Shown one piece after another: positions 25,765 through 34,078 of a stretch of 64,000 bases of DNA. Both the position numbers and the translations under genes were made by a program. Every line of letters begins with the position of its first letter. Within the stretch, counting starts at the first letter, position 1. The stretch comes from Hymenobacter sp. DG01 (GTDB lineage: Bacteria > Bacteroidota > Bacteroidia > Cytophagales > Hymenobacteraceae): positions 62,001 through 126,000 of the forward strand of contig NZ_CP040937.1 in the NCBI RefSeq assembly GCF_006352025.1. Reading direction: 5' to 3'. The notes beneath the pieces were generated by a model. It saw nothing but the letters and a program-made list of their open reading frames with translations, searched no databases and was not told the DNA's origin.

Positions 25765-26588
25765 CTACAGCCGCACCACGGCAAGCAGCCCGGTGACCCC
25801 ACCCTGGTAGAAAGGCACCACCCCGCCCGGTCCTGCAAGCCCCGCAGCAGCAGGCGTTGGACCGTTGGATACACCCAGTACGCCAGCTCTGTAGACGCCA
25901 GGCCTACCCCCGCCCCCGCGACGACGTCCGACAGCCAGTGCTTGCCGTTGATTAGGCGCAGGGCCGCGACGCTGGTGGCCACGGTGTAGCCGCCTACGCG
26001 GTACCAGCCGCTGCGCGTCCCGTACTCGCGGTCCAACAGCCAGGCGGCCGAATACGCCGCGCTGGCGTGCTGACTCGGGAACGAGCTGTAATCGCCGCCG
26101 CCGTAGGGACGCTCTACCCGCGTCAGGCGCTTGAGGTTGCTGGTGAGCGTATTGTTGATGGTGTAGGTCAGGGCAAACAGCAACGCCTGGTTCACCGTGC
26201 TGTGCTCGCCCCGCACGCCGGCCAGGCTGAGCCCCAGGGCCGCGGCGGCCGGCACGTGGCGCAACTGGTCGTCCAGGGTGGTGCGCACGGCCGGCACGTG
26301 CTCACCGAGTTCCTCGCGCACCGCCCAATCGGTCTTGAGCTCCAGCGTGTGGTGGGCCGGGCGGCCGACCCCCACCAACAGCCCTGGTACCAGCACGCGC
26401 CAGGTGGCCGGCCGCCCGGCCCACTGCGCCGCGCGCCGGAGCGGCGACGGCCGGGGCTCTACCTCCAGGCGCCGGCCCACGGAATCAGGCACAACAGGGG
26501 AATGCAGCACCTGCCCCGCGACGGGCGCTGGCGTCAGCAGGCAGACGGCCACGCCGACAGCGGGCCAGCAAAGACGAACAGGGAGCAT
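25765..26588 (-). pseudogene. PAP2-type phosphatase, C terminus frameshifted
   Basis: Starts MLPVRLCWPAVGVAVCLLTP with a signal peptide ending VAGQ. PAP2 motifs are intact: KRLTRVERP, FPSQHASAAYS (PSQH in place of PSGH) and RLINGKHWLSDVVAG. The conserved C-terminal tail is out of frame. In the annotated frame it becomes a Cys-rich run to a stop at 25704, while the neighbouring frame reads GGVVPFYQGGVTGLLAVV and stops at 25765, matching the tail of the paralogue at 48924-49751. The shift lies near 25835-25855, close to G/C runs. Catalytic parts are upstream of the shift, so activity could survive. Confidence 0.75.
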
Positions 26589-26707
26589 ACAGTGCAGGGG
26601 ACAACCCCGGAAGATACACAAGGTAGCGGCACCGTTGGCCTATGCTAGGTGCGTTGTGCACCCGGTTCCTGCGTAGCGCATTCCCAAAAACGGCCCCATG
26701 CGCCGGG

Positions 26708-26806
26708 CTAGAAACCGCCGGCTTGGGAGTAGAGGATCCAGGCGCCGACCGCCGCGTAGAGGCCTAGTCGGAGCAGTTTTCGAGTCGGGGTATGATGCGC
26801 ACACAT
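26708..26806 (-). CDS. Possible 32-aa single-pass membrane peptide
   Basis: ATG at 26806 opens a short frame, RKLLRLGLYAAVGAWILYSQ plus AGGF, with basic residues before one hydrophobic segment, as in small membrane proteins. Nothing else in 26589-27037 looks coding. It sits between the lipoprotein gene and the PAP2 gene on the same strand. Confidence is low. Confidence 0.3.
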   Translation of the reverse strand: MCAHHTPTRKLLRLGLYAAVGAWILYSQAGGF

Positions 26807-27037
26807 ACCCGCCTAACCATAATGAGAGCGGGCGTAGTTCCCCTGGCGCACAGCAGCAAAGACGCCGTCTGCAACGAGCTGCCGTCGCTGGGGCTGAGCA
26901 CGAACCCCGCAAAGCCACAGGTCGTTTGGCCGTGGCGGGCCGCTTACTCGTAGCTGCCCTGCCGCGCGGTGCTGCTGGACCGCTACGAGTTTCTGGCGTT
27001 CTGCCCCGGTATAAAACGCTGACTCCTACGCCGGACT

Positions 27038-27421
27038 TCATCGGCCGGCAGGAACGGGATCCAGGATAAGCGCATCATAGTTGCCGACGCTGTCCTGGGC
27101 GTAGAGCGTAAGCCGCTCCAGCTGCACTTCCCTTGACAACCCTTGGCCCTGGTCGGTGCGCAGGCTGTCCAAGGAAAGCCGCCGGTGGGCGCCCGGGGCA
27201 AGGGTGCCTAATGCGGCCGCAAAGGCATCATTTACTTCCACTTGCGCGTGGTAGTACGTTGCGCGGGTGGGGTTATGGATCCGGATGGCCGTGCTGTCGA
27301 AGGCAACCTGCAAGCGGAGGGTCAGGCTATGCGAGCCCAGATTGCCACAGCCGGGCAGCAACAGTGCGGCTGCCAGACCGGCCAGGCCGATGAACCGATT
27401 AAAGGGCAGATACGTCTTCAT
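27038..27421 (-). CDS. Small lipoprotein (127 aa)
   Basis: Start chosen at MKTYLPFNRFIGLAGLAAALL because it is followed by a lipobox (LLPGC). The mature part has a beta-sandwich pattern (LTLRLQVAFDSTAIRIHN ... YYHAQVEVNDAF) resembling small immunoglobulin-like lipoproteins. The longer upstream frame reading into the DUF2279 gene is a shadow. No family recognised. Probably co-transcribed with the DUF2279 gene. Confidence 0.7.
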   Translation of the reverse strand: MKTYLPFNRFIGLAGLAAALLLPGCGNLGSHSLTLRLQVAFDSTAIRIHNPTRATYYHAQVEVNDAFAAALGTLAPGAHRRLSLDSLRTDQGQGLSREVQLERLTLYAQDSVGNYDALILDPVPAGR

Positions 27422-27522
27422 GCCATACGAGCTAAAAATGAGCAGCGCCCCGGCCAGTAAATAAGGAGGGAAACCGGAGGTAGGAGAACACCCGGAAAGG
27501 GCGCGAAGCCGCCCGGACAGCG

Positions 27523-28506
27523 TTAGTAATAGAGGCCATGGCCATGCCAGCCCCGCCGGGCGTTCCATTCTAACGCCGGGGCGGGCAGGTGCACGAGGCT
27601 GGCTACGTAGAACACGCGCCGTAGCACCTGGGAGCGTGTGGGCACCCGACGCAGGTCCACGTCCACCGACAGGTAGTACTGGCGGTAGGCGCGCAGTCCG
27701 GCCGCCTGGTTGCGGGCCGGGTCGTTGTAGAGCAATTGGTCGGCCCCATAGCCGACTGCCGGCTGGAGCCAGCGTGGCCAGCGGCTGCCGGCCGGCAGCC
27801 ACGCGCCCACGTCGGCACACACCCAGTAGGTTTGGCCGTTGTAGTCCTTGAGCAAGCGCTCGGGCAGGGTACGCCCCAGCACGTCGGGGCGCTGCGCGGC
27901 GTAGGGGCTGCGGTGAAACGATACCTTGGGCATCAGCCGCACCTGGCCCCAGGCCAGCTGCTGGGTCAGCAGGCCCACCGATCCGGCCAGGTTGGCCGCC
28001 AGGTCGCCGGGCGAGGCGCCGTAGGCGGGAGAGCGGCCGTCCAGCAGCTCAATCGGGCTTTGCAGCAGAAATCCTACAAAGCTCCCGTACCAGCGGGAGC
28101 GGCGCTCGGCCACCCCGGCCCAGCCCAGCAGGTCAACCGCGGCGCGGCTTTCGTGAAACGCGGTCCAGAAGTGGCCGGCTTTGTCTAGCTGCTTCCATTC
28201 GGGCCAGTCGTTAAACCAATGCAGCGGAACCCGCTCCCCGGTGTACCAGCTACGCCCCAGCAGGTACAGCCCCGCGGGATAGACCACCGCCACGCTGCCG
28301 GCCAGCACCGGCAACCGAGCGGCGTGACGACTGGAGTCGGCCAGACTGGGGACGTCCTCGTTCTTTGATCGGGGCACTTGGGCGGCGGCGGGGGAGGGCT
28401 GCAGCAGAGCCGCGCTTAGCCAGGCCGCGCTCAACAAGGGTCCACCTGCGGCCCGCCGCCACCCCGCCCCGCAGGGTAGGCGGCCAGTCAGGTTACAGCA
28501 GTACAT
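27523..28506 (-). CDS. DUF2279 outer-membrane/periplasmic protein
   Basis: About 327 aa. The DUF2279 signature is clear: YLLGRSWYTGERVPLHWFND, then WPEWKQLDKAGHFWTAFHES, and later SPGDLAANLAGS. The N terminus contains a hydrophobic export signal ending AAAQ. The ATG at 28506 overlaps the bestrophin stop by 14 bases, which supports that start and indicates coupled translation. DUF2279 proteins are predicted periplasmic or membrane proteins of unknown function. Confidence 0.8.
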   Translation of the reverse strand: MYCCNLTGRLPCGAGWRRAAGGPLLSAAWLSAALLQPSPAAAQVPRSKNEDVPSLADSSRHAARLPVLAGSVAVVYPAGLYLLGRSWYTGERVPLHWFNDWPEWKQLDKAGHFWTAFHESRAAVDLLGWAGVAERRSRWYGSFVGFLLQSPIELLDGRSPAYGASPGDLAANLAGSVGLLTQQLAWGQVRLMPKVSFHRSPYAAQRPDVLGRTLPERLLKDYNGQTYWVCADVGAWLPAGSRWPRWLQPAVGYGADQLLYNDPARNQAAGLRAYRQYYLSVDVDLRRVPTRSQVLRRVFYVASLVHLPAPALEWNARRGWHGHGLYY

Positions 28507-29428
28507 CCTCCACGGGCTGTACGGGCGCGGGCACCTGCTGCTCGCCCAGCATCTGGCGCAGGTCAATCTCGATGGTGCGGCAGAGCGCCGTCATGGGCAC
28601 GTCGTTCATGCGATTCTCAAACGGGTCCTCACTGATGTGGCCCACCAATTCCATGGTCACAAACACCCAGGACACCAGCACCGAGAACGGAATCGTCATC
28701 CAGTACTGCCCGTGGCCCAGCTTCTCGAACTCGGCCAGCAAGCCTAGGGGCAGCAGGGCAATAAAGAGCCAGACGAACGCAGCGCTGGAAAAGGCATACT
28801 GCCGGGGAAACGGTGTGTTTTTGATGCGCTCGCAGCCACCCTGCAGATTGGTGAGCTCCCGCAGGTCTTCGGTAAGGGTGCGCTGCTGCAACTCGGTGTA
28901 GAGACCGGCTGCCTGGCGCAAGTCATGGGTCTGCCGCAGTAACAACTGGGCCGGCCGATTGGCTACTGCCCGCAAGTACACGGACTCGTCCGGGCCCAGG
29001 AAAGGGGCCACCTCCGCCTCCCACCGCTCAGGCTGGCGGCGCAGGTGCAGGCGCAGGGCATTCACCCAGGCCAGGTGCCGGTAGATCAGCCGCTGCTGTG
29101 CGGCCACTTGCGCCGGCGTCAGGGCCGGCCCCAATGGGTCGGTATTGCCCAGTACCAGCATCGCCCAGCTGCGGCTGCGGTTCACGATACCGCCCCACAG
29201 CTGGCGGGCCTCGGAAAACCGATTATAGGAGCTGCTGTTCTTGAAGCCCACGTAAAAGGAGACGGCCACGCCGAGGATGCTGATGAGCTGCCAGGGAATG
29301 TCCAGCCAGCGTACCTGCAGCGGCCCGTGCAATACGGCCAGCAGGGTATCGTAGCCAAGAAAAATCAGCACGTCTTTCCAGGAATAGGCCCAGATAACAC
29401 GCCAGTGAATGTGCTTACGGATATACAT
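28493..29428 (-). CDS. Bestrophin-like (UPF0187) anion channel, intact copy
   Basis: 311 aa, usual family length. Conserved features are MYIRKHIHWRVIW, GFKNSSSYNRFSEARQLWGG, ERIKNTPFPRQYAFSS and ISEDPFENRMNDVPMTALCR. Four hydrophobic helices are visible. It forms pentameric plasma-membrane channels for chloride or other anions in homologues. It lies in a minus-strand run with DUF1345 upstream and DUF2279 overlapping downstream. The broken paralogue is at 3194-4122 in opposite orientation. Confidence 0.9.
   Translation of the reverse strand: MYIRKHIHWRVIWAYSWKDVLIFLGYDTLLAVLHGPLQVRWLDIPWQLISILGVAVSFYVGFKNSSSYNRFSEARQLWGGIVNRSRSWAMLVLGNTDPLGPALTPAQVAAQQRLIYRHLAWVNALRLHLRRQPERWEAEVAPFLGPDESVYLRAVANRPAQLLLRQTHDLRQAAGLYTELQQRTLTEDLRELTNLQGGCERIKNTPFPRQYAFSSAAFVWLFIALLPLGLLAEFEKLGHGQYWMTIPFSVLVSWVFVTMELVGHISEDPFENRMNDVPMTALCRTIEIDLRQMLGEQQVPAPVQPVEDVLL
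28515..28634 (-). repeat. Arm B of the 120-bp inverted repeat
   Basis: Inverted match of 3981-4100 with four mismatches counted by eye, at the 3' end of the intact bestrophin gene. Confidence 0.8.
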
Positions 29429-29509
29429 GCGGTAACAGCGGGGTAAAACAACGAAGGATCATCAGGCCGTGAGCAAGCCACTGGCCGGAGAACTGGACGG
29501 CCCGCCGCC

Positions 29510-30211
29510 TCAGAGCAGTCCGGCCAGCAGGTTGATGGCCAGCGCCACGATGCTGGTATTGAAAGCAAAGGCCAACAGGCCGTGCAGCATCACCAGCCGC
29601 CGCAGACGGGCCGAGGACACGGCCACGTCGGCGGTCTGGGCGGTCATGCCCACGATGCAGGCGAAGTAGGCAAAGTCCCAGTACGAGGTGGGGGGCTCCC
29701 CGGGAAACTCCAGTCCCCCCAGCGTATCCGGTGGGTCGGTCGCGAGGTTTTCGCTGAAGTAGGCGTGGGCGTAGCGCAGAGCAAACACGGTGTGCACCAG
29801 CAGCCAGGCCCCGACCACTGCCCCGGCGGACAACCCCACATGGTAGCTCACTTCGGGCCCGCGCATGGAAGCCAGCCCCGAAAGCAGCACCACCACGGCC
29901 AGCAGCGCGGCACTGCTGCCGGCCAGCACGGCCACGAAGGTCCAGGTCCGGCCGGGATCCTGCCGGGTGGCGACGCGCCGGATATGGGCCGCGTCGGCCC
30001 GGTACATGGCGGCCCACAGCAAACTCAGAATGCCGGAGCAAAACACGTCCCAGGCGGCCACCAGGCGCGTGGCCGCCTGCAAGGAAAACGGCAGCAGCAG
30101 CAGCCAGCTCAGGCCGCCCAGGCCGGCGGCTACGAGCAGGCGCTGCCGGGCCGAGAGGTGACGCAGATGGGCCAGCAGGTGCCGGGGGGAAAGCAGGCGT
30201 AAAACAGGCAT
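29510..30211 (-). CDS. DUF1345 membrane protein
   Basis: 233 aa with about five membrane helices. The motifs SYHVGLSAGAVVGAWLLVHT, FALRYAHAYFSE and PTSYWDFAYFACIVGMTAQT are typical of DUF1345, an inner-membrane family of unknown function. It is co-directional with bestrophin (81-base gap). Confidence 0.88.
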   Translation of the reverse strand: MPVLRLLSPRHLLAHLRHLSARQRLLVAAGLGGLSWLLLLPFSLQAATRLVAAWDVFCSGILSLLWAAMYRADAAHIRRVATRQDPGRTWTFVAVLAGSSAALLAVVVLLSGLASMRGPEVSYHVGLSAGAVVGAWLLVHTVFALRYAHAYFSENLATDPPDTLGGLEFPGEPPTSYWDFAYFACIVGMTAQTADVAVSSARLRRLVMLHGLLAFAFNTSIVALAINLLAGLL

Positions 30212-30242
30212 AGGTCCGAGTAAACAATGGCCACTTGGTATG

Positions 30243-30920
30243 TTAGGGATGCCTCCGCCCAGGGCTGGCAGCCAGCGGGCTTAGCAAGCGGGCTATTTCT
30301 CGTAGACGGAAATCCTGCCCGTAACGCAATTGCAGCTGTGCCAAACGGGTGAGGCTCGTTTGGTACACGCGCCATGCGGCCGCCAGTTGAGCGGCAGAAT
30401 CTGCCTTGGAAGCAGGAAGTGCCGCGCAAGCGTGCGCCAAATCGCGGCGTAGCAATGCGGTGGCGCGGGCAAACGGCGTGGCCGGATCCAGGCGGTGATT
30501 GGTGTGAAGATGATGCTGGCGGGAAACAATGGCTTCCAATTCGGGGAGCAGATGCTCCTGGCCGGGGCGCACCCGCCGGGCCAGGGCCCGCAGGGAATCG
30601 GAAGCGCTCCGCTCTACCGTCAGGTTGGCCAGATCCAGGCCGGCGTGGGTGTATTCCAGCGCCAGGTGGGCAAAGTCATGGTCGGCCCGGCCGTTCAGCG
30701 AGAGGCCGTCCAGGCTCTCCTGCAACCGCTGCAGAATGCCGGTGGCGGTGGCGTGCTCCACGGGCGCGTCTACGTGGCCCGAGTCGGCCGGGGCCACGGC
30801 CGGGCGCGCGGGTTCCGCGTGCTGCTCGTTGCGGGGGTGACCGCAAAAGCCCAGCAGCAGGGCCCCGGCCCCCAGCAACAGGATGCGTACCCGGCGCAAA
30901 GGTGCTAAGAAAGCAGGCAT
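30243..30920 (-). CDS. DUF305-like exported protein
   Basis: 225 aa. An N-terminal hydrophobic segment ends in LLLGFCG, a possible lipobox. The core HDFAHLALEYTHAGLDLANL resembles DUF305, in which paired His residues bind metal, but the usual HH pair is degenerate here. DUF305 proteins often lie in copper-resistance clusters, which fits this neighbourhood. It is 12 bases downstream of the GH1-like gene on the same strand. Confidence 0.6.
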   Translation of the reverse strand: MPAFLAPLRRVRILLLGAGALLLGFCGHPRNEQHAEPARPAVAPADSGHVDAPVEHATATGILQRLQESLDGLSLNGRADHDFAHLALEYTHAGLDLANLTVERSASDSLRALARRVRPGQEHLLPELEAIVSRQHHLHTNHRLDPATPFARATALLRRDLAHACAALPASKADSAAQLAAAWRVYQTSLTRLAQLQLRYGQDFRLREIARLLSPLAASPGRRHP

Positions 30921-30932
30921 GGCAAGAGGGGG

Positions 30933-32132
30933 CTAATAGTTGATGTGCACGCCGTAGCTCTCGTCCCGGAGTACGTCTTTCCACTGAGCAATCAGGCGCT
31001 GGTAGGCCCGGCCCACGGGCCGTATCTTGCGGTCCAGGTCGTAGAGGCCCAGCGGGTTAACGCGGCCGTTGTTTTCGCGCAGGGCCGTGTCCCAGTCCAC
31101 TTGGTCGAGCAGCGAGTACCAGGTGAAGCCCACCAGGGGAATGCCGTCCTGCTTGAGGCGGTAGGCGTTGGCCCACTGCCGCCAGAGCCAGTTCACGGCG
31201 TCGGGTTCCCACAAATTGGTTTCGGTGTGCATCAGCGGCATGCGGTAGCGGTCGTAGTACTGCTTGGCAATGACGTAGTAGCCGAACACGTCCCCGGCCG
31301 GGTAGGTGCTGCCGTCCTCGCGCACCATACGCTCGTTGGTGCGGTAGTAGTCCGTACCCATGATGCACTTGGCCTTGATGTTCTGGTCGTCAAACCAGTG
31401 GTACTCGGCATCCGTCATGCCGTTTTTGAGCAGGAACTCGTACATGGCCACGCTCACGGGGTAGCCGTAGGTTAAATCGAGGCTCAGGAAGCGCTTCTGA
31501 TTGAGAAAGTTGGCCAGGGGCCGCGCGGCGGGCGTTTCGGGGTGGAAGTACTCGGCCGACTCGCTTTGAATGAAGGTGGCTCCCGGCTGCACGGCCAGGA
31601 TGGCCTGCATGGCCAGCACATTGGCCCGGCACACGTGCTTGAGGGCCGTCACAAAGGCCTGGTCGCTGGCCAGGCACTCGTTCCACCAGCCGTACTGGGC
31701 CGAAAACATGGTGGTGACGAAGATTTCGTTGATGGGCGTGTAGAACTGCAGGTCCGGGAACCGGGCGGCAAAGGCCCCGGCGTAGGCGGCGAAGTGCTCC
31801 GGGAAGGCCGGGTTCTGGAAGTTGCCCAGCCAGTCGGGCAGCCCGAAATGCAGCAAGTCCACCAGGGGCGTGATGCCCAACTCGCGCAGGGCGCCGAAGG
31901 TCTCGTCGGTAAAGGCCCAGTCATACTGGCTGGGGCCGGTATGCACCCGGTAGTAGGGCGGGCCGTAGCGCAGGAACTCAATGCCCATTTCCTTGACCAG
32001 GGCGAAGTCTTCGCGCCAGCGCTCGTAATGGCCGGTTTTCTCCAGCTCGTCCACCCGCTGCCTCGTGCCGTCCGGCAGTTTGATAGTGGGGTAGCTGTTT
32101 TCGATGCCGGTGGCAAACATGAAGGCGCTCAT
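30933..32132 (-). CDS. GH1-like glycoside hydrolase (beta-glucosidase-like)
   Basis: 399 aa from MSAFMFATGIENSYPTIKLP; the longer frame to 32297 is an out-of-family extension. It has TIM-barrel features of family 1: FATGIENS start, acid/base Glu in FYTPINE and probable nucleophile Glu in MHTETN, and WYSLLDQVDWD near the end. The usual NEP and TENG motifs are altered (NEI, TETN), so specificity may differ. No signal peptide. It is followed by DUF305-like and preceded by an SDR gene, an odd companion for metal-resistance genes; these could form a carbohydrate or glycoside stress module. Confidence 0.8.
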   Translation of the reverse strand: MSAFMFATGIENSYPTIKLPDGTRQRVDELEKTGHYERWREDFALVKEMGIEFLRYGPPYYRVHTGPSQYDWAFTDETFGALRELGITPLVDLLHFGLPDWLGNFQNPAFPEHFAAYAGAFAARFPDLQFYTPINEIFVTTMFSAQYGWWNECLASDQAFVTALKHVCRANVLAMQAILAVQPGATFIQSESAEYFHPETPAARPLANFLNQKRFLSLDLTYGYPVSVAMYEFLLKNGMTDAEYHWFDDQNIKAKCIMGTDYYRTNERMVREDGSTYPAGDVFGYYVIAKQYYDRYRMPLMHTETNLWEPDAVNWLWRQWANAYRLKQDGIPLVGFTWYSLLDQVDWDTALRENNGRVNPLGLYDLDRKIRPVGRAYQRLIAQWKDVLRDESYGVHINY

Positions 32133-32184
32133 GGGCTTGGGGATAAGTTTAAGCGGAAATGGAAAAGTGTGTGCGGGGAGGCGG

Positions 32185-32913
32185 TTACAAGATGCTGAGC
32201 CGGCCGCCGTCCACGACCAGGGTGGTGCCGTTGATGTAGTGGGCATCGGCCGAGGCCAGGTAGCAGATGGCGCCGGCAATGTCTGCGGGGTGGCCAACCT
32301 CGCCCTCTACCTTCTCCTTGCCGCTTTTCACGTTCGGGTTGTTCCACAGCATGGGCGTGTCCACGGCTCCGGGGGCCACGCAGTTGGTGCGCACGCGGGC
32401 AGCCGGATACTCCTGGCTCATGCCCCGGGTGAAGGCCTCCAGCGCGCCTTTGCTGGCCGCGTAGGGAATCACGTTGGCCGTGGTTTCCTGCGCATGCACG
32501 GAGCTGATGTTGACGATGGCTCCGCCCCGCATGTGGGGCAGGCACAGTTTGCTGAGCAGAAAAACTGCCCGCAGATTGACAGCCATGACCAGGTCCCACT
32601 CTTCGACCGCCAACTCGGTAATCGGCTTAAATGTCATCATGGCCGCGTTGTTGACCAGCACATCCACCCGGCCGTAGGCGGCTACTACGGTGCCCATGGC
32701 CGCTTCTATCTCGGCCACCAGGCCCAAATCAACCCGGATGGCCCGGGCCTGACCGCCGCCTTTTTCAATCAGGTCCACGGTCTGCTGGGCCGTGGTTTCG
32801 TCGCGGTCCAGGACGACGACGGTGCCGCCTTCAGCGGCCAGCTGCTGGCAGGCCGCCCGGCCGATGCCGGAGCCGCCGCCGGTGACGAGGCATATTTTGT
32901 CGGTGAAGCGCAT
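32185..32913 (-). CDS. Short-chain dehydrogenase/reductase (SDR)
   Basis: 242 aa classical SDR. Cofactor motif TGGGSGIG, NNAA, catalytic Ser in NISSVHA and YAASK Tyr/Lys, and the PG.VDTPM loop are all present. An Asp after beta2 (VLDRD) favours NAD over NADP. Substrate unknown. It lies 52 bases upstream of the GH1-like gene and probably shares its transcript. Confidence 0.9.
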   Translation of the reverse strand: MRFTDKICLVTGGGSGIGRAACQQLAAEGGTVVVLDRDETTAQQTVDLIEKGGGQARAIRVDLGLVAEIEAAMGTVVAAYGRVDVLVNNAAMMTFKPITELAVEEWDLVMAVNLRAVFLLSKLCLPHMRGGAIVNISSVHAQETTANVIPYAASKGALEAFTRGMSQEYPAARVRTNCVAPGAVDTPMLWNNPNVKSGKEKVEGEVGHPADIAGAICYLASADAHYINGTTLVVDGGRLSIL

Positions 32914-32945
32914 CGCGTTGTTGGGTCGGGTTGTTTGGGTTGAAG

Positions 32946-33218
32946 CTACCTGAGGGTGGTGCGCACGATGTTGCTGTGCCCCTCGTAAACATCCTGCTGA
33001 TTGAAGTGCTGCACGTGGTACTCCAGGGTGGTGCCGGCCGGAAAGGATTCCGTATCGATAAAGGGAGAGCGGGCATTCGTAGCCACTTGCTGCCAGGCGT
33101 CTCCCTCTGTTCCTACCCGGCGGTAGACGTGCACCTTTTCCAGCATTTCTTTGGAAAAGGCAATGTGCCGGCCGGCCGGCACCAGGGTGAGTTCGATGAG
33201 AAGCTTGTGCGAATCCAT
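32946..33218 (-). CDS. Small beta-sandwich-like hypothetical protein (90 aa)
   Basis: MDSHKLLIELTLVPAGRHIA opens a soluble protein with alternating hydrophobic strands (VHVYRRVG, TTLEYHVQHFN, SNIVRTTLR), reminiscent of a fibronectin-III-like fold. No export signal. Gap of 32 bases to the SDR gene and 23 to the ZIP gene suggests one operon. No family recognised. Confidence 0.65.
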   Translation of the reverse strand: MDSHKLLIELTLVPAGRHIAFSKEMLEKVHVYRRVGTEGDAWQQVATNARSPFIDTESFPAGTTLEYHVQHFNQQDVYEGHSNIVRTTLR

Positions 33219-33241
33219 AGTAGGTCAGAAAATGTGGCCGG

Positions 33242-34072
33242 CTACACGAGCATGCCCAGAAGTAGAAAGACCAGAAAACCCAGGAAAAATGCGGAGGTTA
33301 GCCAGGGCGACTCCGGCTCCTCGTGGGCCTCGGTCAGCAGCTCTTCCGTTACCAGGAACAGCAGCGCGGCCAGGCCGAAGGAGAGCACCAGTTCCATGAC
33401 GTTGTCGGAGGCGCCCTGCAGCACAGTGATACCGACCCCGGCCCCGACGACCAGCAGCCCCGACAAAGCAGCCACGACGCCCACGGTCCGGGCTTTGGGC
33501 TGCCCTTCCTGCTGCAACTCCACGGCCGTAGCCAGCCCCAGCGACAGCACCTCAATGGTCAGGGCAATGGCCAGCAATAGGCCTTCCTCGGCCCCGGCCG
33601 CAAAGCCGATGCCCAAGAGCAGCCCGTCGATGAGGATGTCGATGGCCACGCCCGTGAGCAGGCCCATGGGCAGCGGCGCCCGGCGCTGGTCCGCGGCTTT
33701 TTCGGTTTGCGAGGCCCACATGGTGCCTGGGGCGAAGTAGGGAAGTGGCGTGGCTTTCTCCTTTTCCGCCGCTTTGCGGGTCCAGGAGCGCAAGGCCAGC
33801 ATCAGCCCTACCCCCGCCCCGAAGCCCAGGCCAACCTCCAGCGGACGGTGACGGGCCACGATGTCGGGCAGCAGCTCGACGGCCACCACGGAAAACACCA
33901 CCCCGGCGGCGAAGTGCAAAATGGCGCTGCGAATGGCCGCGCCCGGCGGGCGCAGCACGGCCACAACGGCCCCCACGACCATGATGGCGGCGGGCACCAG
34001 GGAATACAGCAGCACCTGACTCCAGGAAGGGGGCGCGTCCGGCGTAACAGCCAGCAGAAAGGCGAGTAGCAT
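33242..34072 (-). CDS. ZIP-family metal transporter
   Basis: 276 aa with eight predicted helices. Characteristic segments are FAAGVVFSVVAVELLPDI, AIDILIDGLLLGIGFAAG and LTIEVLSLGLATAVELQ; the Asp/Glu residues there replace the His of classical ZIP metal sites. ZIP proteins import divalent cations, though bacterial GufA-like members vary. It is next to CDF and P1B exporters, so it probably balances zinc or another divalent metal. It is 6 bases from the lipoamide dehydrogenase gene. Confidence 0.85.
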   Translation of the reverse strand: MLLAFLLAVTPDAPPSWSQVLLYSLVPAAIMVVGAVVAVLRPPGAAIRSAILHFAAGVVFSVVAVELLPDIVARHRPLEVGLGFGAGVGLMLALRSWTRKAAEKEKATPLPYFAPGTMWASQTEKAADQRRAPLPMGLLTGVAIDILIDGLLLGIGFAAGAEEGLLLAIALTIEVLSLGLATAVELQQEGQPKARTVGVVAALSGLLVVGAGVGITVLQGASDNVMELVLSFGLAALLFLVTEELLTEAHEEPESPWLTSAFFLGFLVFLLLGMLV

Positions 34073-34078
34073 ACGGGG

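Noticed and set aside
26640..27041. Frames covering the region between the PAP2 and lipoprotein genes.
   Set aside because: Arg/Pro-rich shadows of GC-rich DNA; only the 32-aa membrane-like frame was kept, at low confidence.
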